Assembly: GCA_039177505.1 (NCBI GenBank)
Contig: JBCDFR010000006.1
Coordinates: 1 to 64,000, forward strand
Direction of reading: 5' to 3'
Length of the DNA: 64,000 nt
DNA from: JABSQH01 sp039177505
Lineage (GTDB): Bacteria > Actinomycetota > Acidimicrobiia > Acidimicrobiales > Ilumatobacteraceae
Below are positions 42,151 through 51,024 of the stretch, one piece after another; the first letter of the stretch is position 1, and every line of letters starts with the position of its first letter. The notes beneath the pieces are model-generated. The model had not been told where the DNA came from and made no database searches. It saw nothing but the letters and a program-made list of their open reading frames with translations. Both the position numbers and the translations under genes were made by a program.

Positions 42151-43116
42151 ATGACAGCGCTCTCGGTCATCTGCGCCTTTCACAACGCGGCTCCCTATCT
42201 GCCTGCCCTGCTGCAGACGCTGGCACGATCGACCTACTCCGACTTCGAGTTGATCCTGATCGACGACGGCTCAGCAGACGACCCATCCCAGGCGATCGAC
42301 ATGTTCTCCGACGAACTCCAATCGGTCTCGTTACTCCACAACGAGACGCCGCTCGGGCCCGCGACATCGCGCAACCTTGGAATGGCTGCATCATCTGCGC
42401 CGCTCCTCACCTTCGTCGACGCCGACGATTGGCTCTCGCCAACATTTCTCGCCACTCTGGTCGACACCATCGACGACCTCGATGTCGACTTCGTGCGGAG
42501 CAACCAGACGCGCGTGACCGGTACTCGCCGCGAGCTGTATCGAGCTCCCGATGCGCGGTACCACCGTCGACTCGACCCGAGCACCTGCATCCTGCCCCCC
42601 GACCGCGCCACCATGGTGGACTTCCCCTATACCCACTCGGGGATCTATCGCCGAGCGCTCTACGACTCGGGTCTGCTCGCGCTCCCCGAGGGCTTGTTCA
42701 CGGCCGAGGACCGGCCATGGGTTTGGCGACTACACCTCGAGTGCCAGTCGTATGCTCGCACACCGGATGCCGGCTACTTCTACCGCCGGGGCGTGCCCAC
42801 CTCGCTGACCCAGGTCGGCGACGTTCGCCAGCTCGATTTCATTCCGGCATTACAGCTGGTACTCGATCTTGTCGTCGACCAGCAGGAGCATCAGTGGGCG
42901 AGCCCGAAGGCCGTCCGTCAGACACTGTCGGTCGTGCACCGGCACATCACGCTCCGTGATCGCCTGACCCCTGAGCTGCAGGCGAAAATGATGGAGCGTG
43001 TGCGGACGCTCGTCGGATCGATGCCGGCGGATCTGGTCTCACTCCAACTCAACGAGATCGGCTTTAGGCGCGCCGACCAACTCCGTCACGCCATCCCAGA
43101 GCTCGGCGGCCGATGA
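42151..43116 (+). CDS. Glycosyltransferase family 2
   Basis: 321 residues. A GGAGG at 42134-42138 precedes the ATG. Motifs: LSVICAFHNAAPYLPALLQTL, LILIDDGSADDPS, TFVDADDWLSPTFL, and FTAEDRPWVWRLHLE as acceptor motif. The last 100 residues are helical. It is divergent from neuA, with a 151-base gap likely to hold both promoters, and coupled by ATGA to the polysialyltransferase-like gene, so it may make the acceptor on which the nonulosonate chain is built. Confidence 0.82.
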   Translation: MTALSVICAFHNAAPYLPALLQTLARSTYSDFELILIDDGSADDPSQAIDMFSDELQSVSLLHNETPLGPATSRNLGMAASSAPLLTFVDADDWLSPTFLATLVDTIDDLDVDFVRSNQTRVTGTRRELYRAPDARYHRRLDPSTCILPPDRATMVDFPYTHSGIYRRALYDSGLLALPEGLFTAEDRPWVWRLHLECQSYARTPDAGYFYRRGVPTSLTQVGDVRQLDFIPALQLVLDLVVDQQEHQWASPKAVRQTLSVVHRHITLRDRLTPELQAKMMERVRTLVGSMPADLVSLQLNEIGFRRADQLRHAIPELGGR

Positions 43117-44585
43117 ACCAGCTACATCTCGTCTCCACGGTGTTCGGCGCGCTCAACGTTGCGGCCGCCATCGATCAGGGCCTGTACGGCACGGCAGGAC
43201 CGGACCGCACGCTGCTCGTATCGACCAACGCCGAGATACCCGAGTCTGCGAGCAACCTCATCAGCCGCCTCGACGAGCTCGGTTTCAGTGATCGCTTCGA
43301 CCGCGTTGTCAACTGGAACGAGTGCATCGCACCCTTCCACCCGAATACCTTTCGGAGCATCGGCGAACCGGCCGTCACGTCACAGTGGCTCCGATCCCAG
43401 ATGGGTCTACCCAGCGGCCCGATCGAGCTCAACGTCGAGTCGATTCAGGTTCCGCCTGCCAGAACCCTGGCGGCACTCTTCCTCGATGCGCCGATCACCG
43501 TGTACTCCGATGGGCTGATGAGCTACGGGCCAACTCGCTTCTCGCTACCCATCCCGACCGGCGAACGGATCGAGCGTCTCGTACACCTCGACCTGATGCC
43601 CGGCGTCCAACCGATTCTACTCGGCGAGTTCGAGGTACCCGTGCAGGCAATCGACGACGACGCCTTCCGGACACAGCTCGATGCCGTTGCGCTATCCAGC
43701 TCCGACGCCCAGATCGTGGCTGCGGTCGGCGATCTGCCTCGACCCTGGGCGATGATACTGGGCCAATACCTTGCGCCGCTCGGCATCGTTTCATTCGAAG
43801 AGGAGCAGGCGACTGCATCAACGACCATCGAGCGGCTCGCTGCGGCCGGGTATCGAGCGGTGGTGTTCAAGCCGCACCCGACGGCGCCTTGGTCAACGTT
43901 CGACTCTCTCGAACGCACCGCCGCTGAAGCGGGGGTTGTCCTGAAAGTTGCGCACCGCACACACCCGTTCGAACTACTGATGGCGTCGGCGCAACCCGAC
44001 CTTGTCGTCAGCTGTTTCTCGACCGGCCTAGCCATCGCATCACGGTTCTACGGCGCGCCAGTCGCAACATTTGGCACCGAGCCCGTACTGCGTGCGCTTA
44101 CGCCGTACGAGAACAGCAACCGAGTGCCACTCACCATCGTCGATGCCACCGTCCCGCACCTCGGCGAGCGCGGCGTTCTCCAACCAACGTTCGATCTCGA
44201 CACCGCCGCTGGCCGCGCCGATTCGCAGTCATTGATCCGAGCGGTGGGGTACACGATGCAGCCGCAGCTTCGCTCCGATCTTCGTCAACCGACCTTGCGC
44301 TGGCTCAAGTCCGTCGGCCCCGCACAGGTGGATCGCTGGTTCGAGCGATCCAGGCTTGGCGCGCTCGGGCTTCCCGGGGCACCCCCAACTCGAGCTCGAC
44401 GGATCAAGACGGCCGTGTGGCGAGTGTCGGACAGCTCCCGGCGCACCGTTCGCTCCTCGCCGCCGATCGCTCGCGCGGCCCGCAACACGCGTCGGGTTCT
44501 GACACCGATGTGGGATCGTGCCACCCGCTCTAGTGGCACCGCGCAACGCGTCTCGAGAGCAATCGGTAGCGACGACGCAAGATAG
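43113..44585 (+). CDS. Polysialyltransferase-family protein (A-2,8-polyST-like)
   Basis: 490 residues from ATG 43113. It resembles the bacterial alpha-2,8-polysialyltransferase family (Pfam A-2_8-polyST): N-terminal LHLVSTVFGALNVAAAID, then ILGQYLAPLGIVSFEEEQA, VVFKPHPTAPWSTF (the KPHP donor-site motif), HPFELLMASAQPDLVVSCFSTGL. These are the Rossmann-fold strands that bind CMP-sialic acid. The C-terminal 110 residues are Arg-rich and unlike the family. Beside neuB/neuA it is the best candidate for the enzyme that polymerises or transfers the CMP-activated acid. The family assignment is firm; the acid used is inferred. Confidence 0.7.
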   Translation: MNQLHLVSTVFGALNVAAAIDQGLYGTAGPDRTLLVSTNAEIPESASNLISRLDELGFSDRFDRVVNWNECIAPFHPNTFRSIGEPAVTSQWLRSQMGLPSGPIELNVESIQVPPARTLAALFLDAPITVYSDGLMSYGPTRFSLPIPTGERIERLVHLDLMPGVQPILLGEFEVPVQAIDDDAFRTQLDAVALSSSDAQIVAAVGDLPRPWAMILGQYLAPLGIVSFEEEQATASTTIERLAAAGYRAVVFKPHPTAPWSTFDSLERTAAEAGVVLKVAHRTHPFELLMASAQPDLVVSCFSTGLAIASRFYGAPVATFGTEPVLRALTPYENSNRVPLTIVDATVPHLGERGVLQPTFDLDTAAGRADSQSLIRAVGYTMQPQLRSDLRQPTLRWLKSVGPAQVDRWFERSRLGALGLPGAPPTRARRIKTAVWRVSDSSRRTVRSSPPIARAARNTRRVLTPMWDRATRSSGTAQRVSRAIGSDDAR

Positions 44586-44595
44586 GGAATAGTCC

Positions 44596-45657
44596 ATGGA
44601 ATGGCGTCATACCGTATGGCCAGAGGGCCAACTCGTGTACACAGCGACGGCAAAGGTCGCGAACACATCGCTGAAGGCAGCGCTGCTAGAGACGTTCTCT
44701 CCCACTGTATCGAGGAGAAACCCCCATGCTTCCGATGTCGGCTATGTGACCGTCAACCCCGATCGAATCGGTGGAACCTACCCCGGGTACCTCCACATTG
44801 CGGCGGCCAGAAACCCCTTCGATCGGTTGGTCTCGTTCTGGTCCGACAAGATCGCGGGGAGTGGAATGACCGATGGGCTGAGCGACCTCGGCTTCTCAAC
44901 GAACATGAGCTTCGAGGCGGCTGCTCGGCGCGCATGCGAGTTGCCTGACGAGCAGACCGATCCGCACATCCGATCTCAATCGTTCCTCCTCTTAAACAAT
45001 CGCCATCGTCTGCGGGTCGATGTGCTCCTCCGCTTCGAGCACCTCGAGGAGGACTGGGACCTGCTGCGTCACTGCGTGCGGACAAAGAATGGCGCCGAGA
45101 TCAGCCCGCTGCCGCAACGGCGCACCAGCGAGCACGCCTCGTTCGTGAGCTACTACGACGAGATCACTGCAGCACTCGTGGCCCAGCGGTACCGGTCGGA
45201 CTTCGACGTACTCGGCTATCCTAGAGACATCACGGGAGCGGCAGCGTCCGACCTGTCCCCGCTGGGGTTGGAGGACTCGAGCCGGTTTGTGTTGGACCTG
45301 TCGCAAGCGAAGTCTTCGCGTGGCATTAGGTTCGCCTCCGGTGGCGGGGGTTACATGAGCCTCGTCTCGCTCGGACCTCGAGGACAACTCGGTCGCGTGA
45401 CAGCGCTCTCGGAGGGGCGGATCGAGCCGACCGCGTTTGATCTGGTGATCGCTCCGGCGAAGCGCCCCGATAGCGGTCCCGTCGCCACGATGCTTGACCT
45501 CTTCGAGAATCGTGAGGTCGAGGTCCTGACCGACGCTCCGATTCCACACCCGGCGACGAACAGCGAAGCGGGGCGGGCCGTCACGCAACCGTCTCTGGTC
45601 GAGCGTTCAAGAAAGAGGACTGCCCGACTCATCGGCGCACTCCGCCGCCGCCGCTAG
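44596..45657 (+). CDS. Sulfotransferase-like protein (Sulfotransfer_2 type)
   Basis: 353 residues; AGGGA seven bases upstream supports the ATG. The 5'-phosphosulfate loop reads LVYTATAKVANTSLKAAL (about 13-30) with Ala-Lys where its paralogue has Pro-Lys; the 3'-phosphate motif is AARNPFDRLVSFWSDKI. The C-terminal third (about 225-353) is a beta-rich domain also found in the next gene. Its first 100 codons are strongly similar to the convergent gene 45654-47798 (EWRHTVWPEG start in both), so the two are duplicates. It probably adds sulfate to the glycan. Confidence 0.75.
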   Translation: MEWRHTVWPEGQLVYTATAKVANTSLKAALLETFSPTVSRRNPHASDVGYVTVNPDRIGGTYPGYLHIAAARNPFDRLVSFWSDKIAGSGMTDGLSDLGFSTNMSFEAAARRACELPDEQTDPHIRSQSFLLLNNRHRLRVDVLLRFEHLEEDWDLLRHCVRTKNGAEISPLPQRRTSEHASFVSYYDEITAALVAQRYRSDFDVLGYPRDITGAAASDLSPLGLEDSSRFVLDLSQAKSSRGIRFASGGGGYMSLVSLGPRGQLGRVTALSEGRIEPTAFDLVIAPAKRPDSGPVATMLDLFENREVEVLTDAPIPHPATNSEAGRAVTQPSLVERSRKRTARLIGALRRRR

Positions 45658-47798
45658 GCCCTCGATGTCGGACCCGGAGCGCTCGAAGAGAAACCCTGCT
45701 CAAGGTTGATCATTCGCCAAACAGCCACGGCTCGCTCGACCGCGAACAGCTCGTCAGCAGGTCTCGGCTCGCACCGGCGGAACACTGCCCGGACAGTCTC
45801 GTCGCCTCTGACGAGTTCGAAGCCACGTGGCAGCATCAGCGCGCACAACGACACCAGCGAGAAGTTGTACACGTGGGGAATCTGAAGATACTGCAGCAGG
45901 TCGCCGCCGTACGCAGACCTGACGTAGTCGAGCCCGGGGACGGCAATGACGAGCAGGCTTCCACGCTCAAGCAATTCTGCACATCGATCGATCTCTGCCC
46001 CGACGTCGGCAATGTGTTCGAGCACGTGGTGGTAGTAGATCATTGACGGGCGCTCGTCGAGGTTCGCATCCTCGAGCTTGCCGACACGTAGGTCGTACCC
46101 GAGATCCCGCCCGATCTGCATGAAATCGGCGTCGAGATCGAGACCGATCACACGATGACCCGCCTTCACAAATTGACTGACGACCAGCCCGGCCGAACAA
46201 CCGACCTCCACAACTAGGCCGTTCTTCGAGAGGGCCTCGCGCACCTCCTGTTGGCGCAACGCCCAGTCAACGAACCGCCTCGGTCGACGGCTCGCCCGAG
46301 ACCGGAAACCCTCGATCGTCGGAACCGTGCTTCGCCCCTCAAATAGTTCGCGGTAGAACTCAGCATAGAACCGGTTGTAAAACGCCTGGGTTGGCCGAGG
46401 CTCAGCTTGCACCAAACCGCAGTATCGGCAGACACACATGGGAAAACGCAGCCCCAACCGTTCGACATCCGCCACCTCACGCCACCCTCGCCCTCCACAA
46501 CTTGGGCACGAATGCTGCTCGAGCGGGTCAGCATCGAGCAGATCCATCACCTGTTCGCGTGCCGCTCGTTGAACGGCACGGCGTTCGGGGTCGTTATACG
46601 CGAACGACGGATGAATGTCCGCCGCCTCAGTCCAGCTAAGTCGCGGAGAGATGGGACCACGCCGGATCGAGCGGCGGCGACGAGTATCGGACTCATCGAT
46701 GCGCGAGTTGGCCCCCACGACCGACGGCGACGAAACGCTCGCCGTGGTTGCGCGTCTCACAAACGGACGATCTCGAATGGGAAGCCGTGCCACCCGCGAG
46801 ATGAGCGCCGACGAGGTAGCGCCGATCTGACGGACTGCGGACTCCACACGAGGGCCCGACGCTGGCACGACAACAGACCGGTCTTGGGCGAGCGTGGCGT
46901 GCGGTCGTCGATCAGCGTCGAGGTCAGCGGCGTCAACGATGAGCACGTCGAAGAGTTCTGCCGGAACTCGACCCGTCTCTAGTGCTGTCAACCGATTGAG
47001 CTGCCCACGGCTTCCGAAACGGGCAGACGCCAGGTAGTGACCACCGGTGGAACGAACGACTCGCTCCCGAGCCGGTGCGGCTCCCTGTAGATCGAGGACG
47101 TACGCACCCGGATGCCGACGCAGCTTCGTAGGCACGTCGTTGGCTGCAGACTGGTCAGCGGTCGGCGCTCTCGGGTAATTCAGCAAGCGGAAGTCCTCGG
47201 CGTACCGTTGCACTACCATTCGACGAGTGCTGTCGTTGTAGAGCGAGGCAGAGCCTTCGTGCTCACTAACCTGACGCAGCGGCAACGGAGCCAGCCGAAT
47301 GCCGGAGCGCACCGCGACGATACCTGTCAGTAAGTCCCAGTCGGCCTCAAGAAACTCGAATCGCAAGAGCAGATCAGCGCGGAGGTTCATGCGGGCATTC
47401 GCCAGGAGGAACGTCTGGGAGCGAATGTGCGCATCCGTCGCGTCGTCAGAAAGTGAACACGCCAGCGATACAGAGTCCGCAAAAGACATGCCCTGCTCGA
47501 ATCCCAGCGCGCGGAGCCCGTCGTTCATCCCGTCGCCGACGATCTTGTCGGACCAGAACGAGACGAGTCGATCGAACGGGTTGCGAACGACGGTGAAGTG
47601 GCAAAACTCGGGGAAGTGCGCACCGATGCGGTCTGGATCGACCGTTTGGTATCCGGCATCGGGCGAGTGTGGGCTGTCCGAGTCAGCGTCGGGCCGGAAC
47701 GTATTCAGCAACCCAACCTTCACCGAGGTGTTGGCAGCCTTTGGTATCGCCGTATAGATCAACCTGCCCTCGGGCCATACGGTGTGACGCCACTCCAC
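45654..47798 (-). CDS. Sulfotransferase - zinc-ribbon methyltransferase fusion
   Basis: 714 residues from GTG 47798, chosen by alignment with its duplicate (EWRHTVWPEG) and a GGAG about ten bases upstream. Residues about 1-200 are a sulfotransferase (IYTAIPKAANTSVKVGLL; VVRNPFDRLVSFWSDKI), then a linker with the same beta domain as the duplicate. From about 445 a zinc ribbon (CPSCGG, CVCRYCGLVQ) leads to a SAM methyltransferase (GLVVEVGCSAGLVVSQF; VIGLDLDAD; IYYHHVLEHIADV), the arrangement seen in methyltransferases of sugar biosynthesis. Its stop overlaps the stop of the convergent duplicate. Confidence 0.8.
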   Translation of the reverse strand: MEWRHTVWPEGRLIYTAIPKAANTSVKVGLLNTFRPDADSDSPHSPDAGYQTVDPDRIGAHFPEFCHFTVVRNPFDRLVSFWSDKIVGDGMNDGLRALGFEQGMSFADSVSLACSLSDDATDAHIRSQTFLLANARMNLRADLLLRFEFLEADWDLLTGIVAVRSGIRLAPLPLRQVSEHEGSASLYNDSTRRMVVQRYAEDFRLLNYPRAPTADQSAANDVPTKLRRHPGAYVLDLQGAAPARERVVRSTGGHYLASARFGSRGQLNRLTALETGRVPAELFDVLIVDAADLDADRRPHATLAQDRSVVVPASGPRVESAVRQIGATSSALISRVARLPIRDRPFVRRATTASVSSPSVVGANSRIDESDTRRRRSIRRGPISPRLSWTEAADIHPSFAYNDPERRAVQRAAREQVMDLLDADPLEQHSCPSCGGRGWREVADVERLGLRFPMCVCRYCGLVQAEPRPTQAFYNRFYAEFYRELFEGRSTVPTIEGFRSRASRRPRRFVDWALRQQEVREALSKNGLVVEVGCSAGLVVSQFVKAGHRVIGLDLDADFMQIGRDLGYDLRVGKLEDANLDERPSMIYYHHVLEHIADVGAEIDRCAELLERGSLLVIAVPGLDYVRSAYGGDLLQYLQIPHVYNFSLVSLCALMLPRGFELVRGDETVRAVFRRCEPRPADELFAVERAVAVWRMINLEQGFSSSAPGPTSRA

Positions 47799-47912
47799 GG
47801 CAAAACGCTCCTTCCAGTGGGTTCTGGCGAACGAAAATTGGGCAGGGTACAACACCATCGCGCCAATGGCTCGCCGACACTGAACTCCAGCCGACCCGAA
47901 TAGACTCGTCCG

Positions 47913-48950
47913 GTGAGTCGGATTCCAGACAAGACGAGTGCGATCAACAGCGGAACTCAGGCGCCCGTTCTCGTAACTGGGGCTGCGGGCTACATCGGGT
48001 CACATACAGTTCGCGCACTTCTCGCAGCCGGCCGCGAGGTCATCGCGTTCGACAGTCTGGAACTCGGAACAGCGAATGCCGTTCGGGGAGTCCCATTGAT
48101 CGTTGGCGATGTTGCTGATGGGAACCTCGTCAAGGCGACGATCCAGAAGTACGGAATCAGCCAAGTGGTGCACTTCGCGGCGTACAAGTCGGTCGGCGAG
48201 TCGATGCGCCAGCCCATAAAGTACTGGCGAAACAACGTCTCCGGATCGACCGAATTGATCGCTGCGTGCCACAGCGAGGACGTCACCGAATTCGTTTTCT
48301 CATCATCGTGCTCGGTGTACGGAACTCCAGAGGCGATCCCAGTCGATGAGAGTGCGACGATTGCTCCCGAGAGCGTGTACGCCGAGTCGAAGGCGACGGT
48401 AGAGCGCGTTCTCGCATGGTCGGCAGCAACGCTCGGCATTCGCTCGATCAGCTTGCGGTACTTCAACGCAGCGGGAGCGAGCTTGGATGGCGATCTTGGA
48501 GAGAACTGGGACCATAGCATCAACCTCATCCCACTCGTCATGAAGGCACTGCTGCTGCCCGGTCACGCCGTCGATGTCTTCGGCAGTGACTACGACACGC
48601 CCGACGGGACGGCGGTTCGCGACTACATCCACGTCGCAGATCTCGCCAATGCCCACGTACTCGCTCTCGACTGTCTGGCGGCTGGCGCCGACACGATGGC
48701 CCTGAACCTCGGAACGGGGACCGGCTCCTCGGTGCGACAAGTGATCGAGTGCGCACAACGAGTCGCCAACCGTCCAGTGCCGCATCGCTTCGTCGACCGC
48801 CGCCCGGGCGACCCGGTCGCCACGATCGCGGATCCGCGACGCGCCGAGCGCGTTCTCGGGTGGAAGGCCCGCTACGCGCTCGACACGATCATCGAGTCGG
48901 CCTTCGATTGGCATAGTGCGCGACCCCCAACAACGCCTGCCCAGAGCTAG
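47913..48950 (+). CDS. galE: UDP-glucose 4-epimerase
   Basis: 345 residues from GTG 47913. NAD-binding TGAAGYIGSHTVRALL, catalytic SSSCSVYG (Ser) and YAESKATVERVL (Tyr-x3-Lys), VHFAAYKSVGESM and LRYFNAAGA are all typical of GalE rather than of dTDP-glucose dehydratases. It interconverts UDP-Glc/UDP-Gal and possibly the GlcNAc/GalNAc pair, supplying donors for the nearby transferases. It is divergent from the sulfotransferase-methyltransferase fusion gene, 115 bases away. Confidence 0.9.
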   Translation: MSRIPDKTSAINSGTQAPVLVTGAAGYIGSHTVRALLAAGREVIAFDSLELGTANAVRGVPLIVGDVADGNLVKATIQKYGISQVVHFAAYKSVGESMRQPIKYWRNNVSGSTELIAACHSEDVTEFVFSSSCSVYGTPEAIPVDESATIAPESVYAESKATVERVLAWSAATLGIRSISLRYFNAAGASLDGDLGENWDHSINLIPLVMKALLLPGHAVDVFGSDYDTPDGTAVRDYIHVADLANAHVLALDCLAAGADTMALNLGTGTGSSVRQVIECAQRVANRPVPHRFVDRRPGDPVATIADPRRAERVLGWKARYALDTIIESAFDWHSARPPTTPAQS

Positions 48951-49007
48951 CTCTTCGTCTACTGCCGGGGTTGTTCAGCGACCACTGCGCGCCCTACCGT
49001 CTCGCCA

Positions 49008-50036
49008 GTGCGGTGCACGCTACACATCGGGTCTCCGAAGACTGGAACGACCACTGTTCAACAGTTCTTGGCTGGTCACCGCGATGAGCTTCAGGAACGA
49101 TCGACGTGGTATCCCCAGGCTGGGACGCGACCTGCCGACCACATGGGCACTCACGCTCGACAGATCGGCTTTCGATTCGCTATGGCCGATCCCTACGCAC
49201 CCTCGAACGGCCTCGCCATCGAAGCGCGCCTGGACGATGTACTTCAGCGCGCGGCGTTCCGCGACCGATTCATCACCGCCTTCGATCGTGAGCTCACTGC
49301 TGTGGGCGCAGTGGACACGGCGGTCATCTCGGACGAAGCGCTCTTCAGCTACGCCGACAATACACTCGCCTCCAATGCGGCTGCTTTCCTGAGAGAACGC
49401 TTCGACGAGTTCGCTGTACTCGTGTACCTAAGGCGGCCTGACGAGTTCCTCACCAGTCTCTACTCCACACACATCAAGGGAGGCGGGACATACGAGCTTC
49501 CCGAGTTCGTCGACCGCAACACCTATCGAGTTCGATACGCAGCGGCACTCATGCCGTGGATCGACCAGGCTCCCGATGCTCTCGAAGTCGTTGCCTTTGA
49601 CCGCAGGTCGCTGCGAGACGGCGACATCTTGAGCGACGCGCTCGCACGACTCGGCATCGAAGCCGTAGCAGAACAAGGATGGGTGAGGAACGAATCCCTG
49701 TCGGCTACGGGATGTGAAGTGCTGCGGAAGATCAACTTGCTGTGCAAGAAACGGGGGCGCGCCCGCCCAGGGCGTTTGCGTGCAATCATGTCGCGCAATT
49801 TCGCGGGTCGGCCACCGTCGATTCCCATGCGCCAACGACAGGCACTCGCTGAGCAACTCAACAGCGATCACTCGCAGCTGATGAGGATCGTTTCCGACGT
49901 AGAGCGACCAAATTTCTACACGCTGGAGGATGTCGCGCACTCCACTCAGGATCCGCCGGCCGAACTCGATTCAGACACGACCGATGCAATGGCCCGCTCG
50001 CTGTTGGAGGCAGTGACTCGACTTCCCAAACAGTGA
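49008..50036 (+). CDS. Sulfotransferase-like protein
   Basis: 342 residues from GTG 49008. The PAPS-binding N-terminus reads LHIGSPKTGTTTVQQFLA (about 5-22); the 3'-phosphate region is VLVYLRRPDEFLTSLYS. Its short loop and downstream helices place it in another subgroup than the duplicates at 44.6 and 47.8 kb. It is the last intact gene before the insertion-sequence scar. Confidence 0.7.
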   Translation: MRCTLHIGSPKTGTTTVQQFLAGHRDELQERSTWYPQAGTRPADHMGTHARQIGFRFAMADPYAPSNGLAIEARLDDVLQRAAFRDRFITAFDRELTAVGAVDTAVISDEALFSYADNTLASNAAAFLRERFDEFAVLVYLRRPDEFLTSLYSTHIKGGGTYELPEFVDRNTYRVRYAAALMPWIDQAPDALEVVAFDRRSLRDGDILSDALARLGIEAVAEQGWVRNESLSATGCEVLRKINLLCKKRGRARPGRLRAIMSRNFAGRPPSIPMRQRQALAEQLNSDHSQLMRIVSDVERPNFYTLEDVAHSTQDPPAELDSDTTDAMARSLLEAVTRLPKQ

Positions 50037-50091
50037 GCCGCAGCGTTTCATGACACCGAGCGGCGCTAGTTGTGGAACTGACGTAGGCCGA

Positions 50092-50141
50092 TTACGCGGT
50101 CGGCTTCTTGGTTTGTTGTAGCACCCTTTCGTAGGCGGTTT
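50092..50141 (-). pseudogene. IS481-like transposase, 3' end segment (right of the IS3 insertion)
   Basis: Read leftward, these bases encode TAYERVLQQTKKPTA and a TAA. That is the normal end of IS481-type transposases (GGQTPYER...). Joined to the HGGLGGQ-encoding bases at 51370, it restores one continuous transposase tail, showing that the IS3 element between them inserted into it. Confidence 0.75.
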
Positions 50142-50168
50142 TGAGGGGGACCCGGTAGTTAGTCCAGT
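50142..50168. repeat. Terminal inverted repeat of the IS3 element, orfB end
   Basis: Begins TGAGGGGG and ends TAGTCCAGT. It aligns imperfectly with the other end (51342-51369), which reads TGAGGTGAAA and ends GGTCCAGT on the minus strand. Confidence 0.7.
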
Positions 50169-50170
50169 GG

Positions 50171-51001
50171 CTATGCGGCTTGGGGTTGGTTGATGGTCCA
50201 CTCGGTGGCGAACTCACATGGGGTGAGGTCGCCGTGGGCCGAGTGGGGGTCGGTTCATGTTGTAGTCGATTCTCCAGTCCGCGATGATCACGCGGGCTTC
50301 GAGCAGGCTGTCGAACTGCCAGCCGTTGAGCAATTCGTCGCACAGGCGGCCGTCGAACGACTCGACCCAGGCGTTCTGCCACGGTGAGCCGGGGTCGATG
50401 AACACCGAGTTGGTGTTGTTGAAGCGGCACCAGTCGGCAACAGCGTGCGCGATGAACTCGGGACCGTGGTCGAACCACACGAATGCCGGCGCACCGCAAC
50501 GTTGTTGTGACAGCCGGTCGAGCACGGCAACGACGCCGTCGGCGTCGATCGAGCGGTCGACTTCGACCGCTCGATGGCTTCTCGGGTGAACTCGTCGATC
50601 ACGTTGAGCAACTTCAAGGTACGGCCGTCGACGGTGACGTCGAACTGGAAATCGAGCGCCCACAGCGCGTTCGGCACGATTGGGCACATCGCCCCGACGT
50701 GAGCTCCGATCCCGCGCAGCGGCTTCTTGCGGCGGCGTTGAGGGACGCGCAGGCCCTCGTCTCGCCACAGACGGCGGATCCGCTTGTCGTTCACCGCCCA
50801 GCCAGCGCGGCGCGCGGCTTTGGCTGCTCCTCGCCATCCCCACCGCGGTCGACGCTTCGAGAAGCCCCCCAAGAACTCCCGAAGTTGGGCCTCGTCGTCG
50901 GAGATCGGTGGCGAGTTGAGGCGCTGGGTGGAGCGGTGCTGGCCGACCGCTCGGCAGGCTCGTCGTTCGGAGACCCCGAACCGGTCGCGCAGCATCGTCA
51001 C
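50171..51001 (-). pseudogene. IS3 transposase orfB (DDE), two frameshifts
   Basis: The start reads MTMLRDRFGVSERRACRAVGQ, then the HTH-like and KRIRRLWRDEGLRVPQRR segments and the first catalytic Asp in ALDFQFDVTVDG. Near 50570 the sense changes frame (EFTREAIER to VEVDRSIDADGVV), continuing FVWFDHGPEFIAHAVADW (second Asp) and DPGSPWQNAWVESF (Glu). Near 50245, in a run of five G, the frame shifts again and the tail HSAHGDLTPCEFATEW ends at a TAG. All DDE residues exist but not in one frame, so the element cannot make its own transposase unless sequencing errors are involved. Confidence 0.85.
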
Positions 51002-51024
51002 GGCGCTGCGCTTGCGGTTCGGGG

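Noticed and set aside
42123..42959. Second-frame open region over the GT2 gene at 42151
   Set aside because: No homology; the GT2 frame has clear DDGS and DADD motifs.
47913..48950. NeuC or other 2-epimerase for sialic acid supply
   Set aside because: The motifs (YxxxK, SSSCSVYG, NAAGA) are those of GalE; no 2-epimerase is present in the window.
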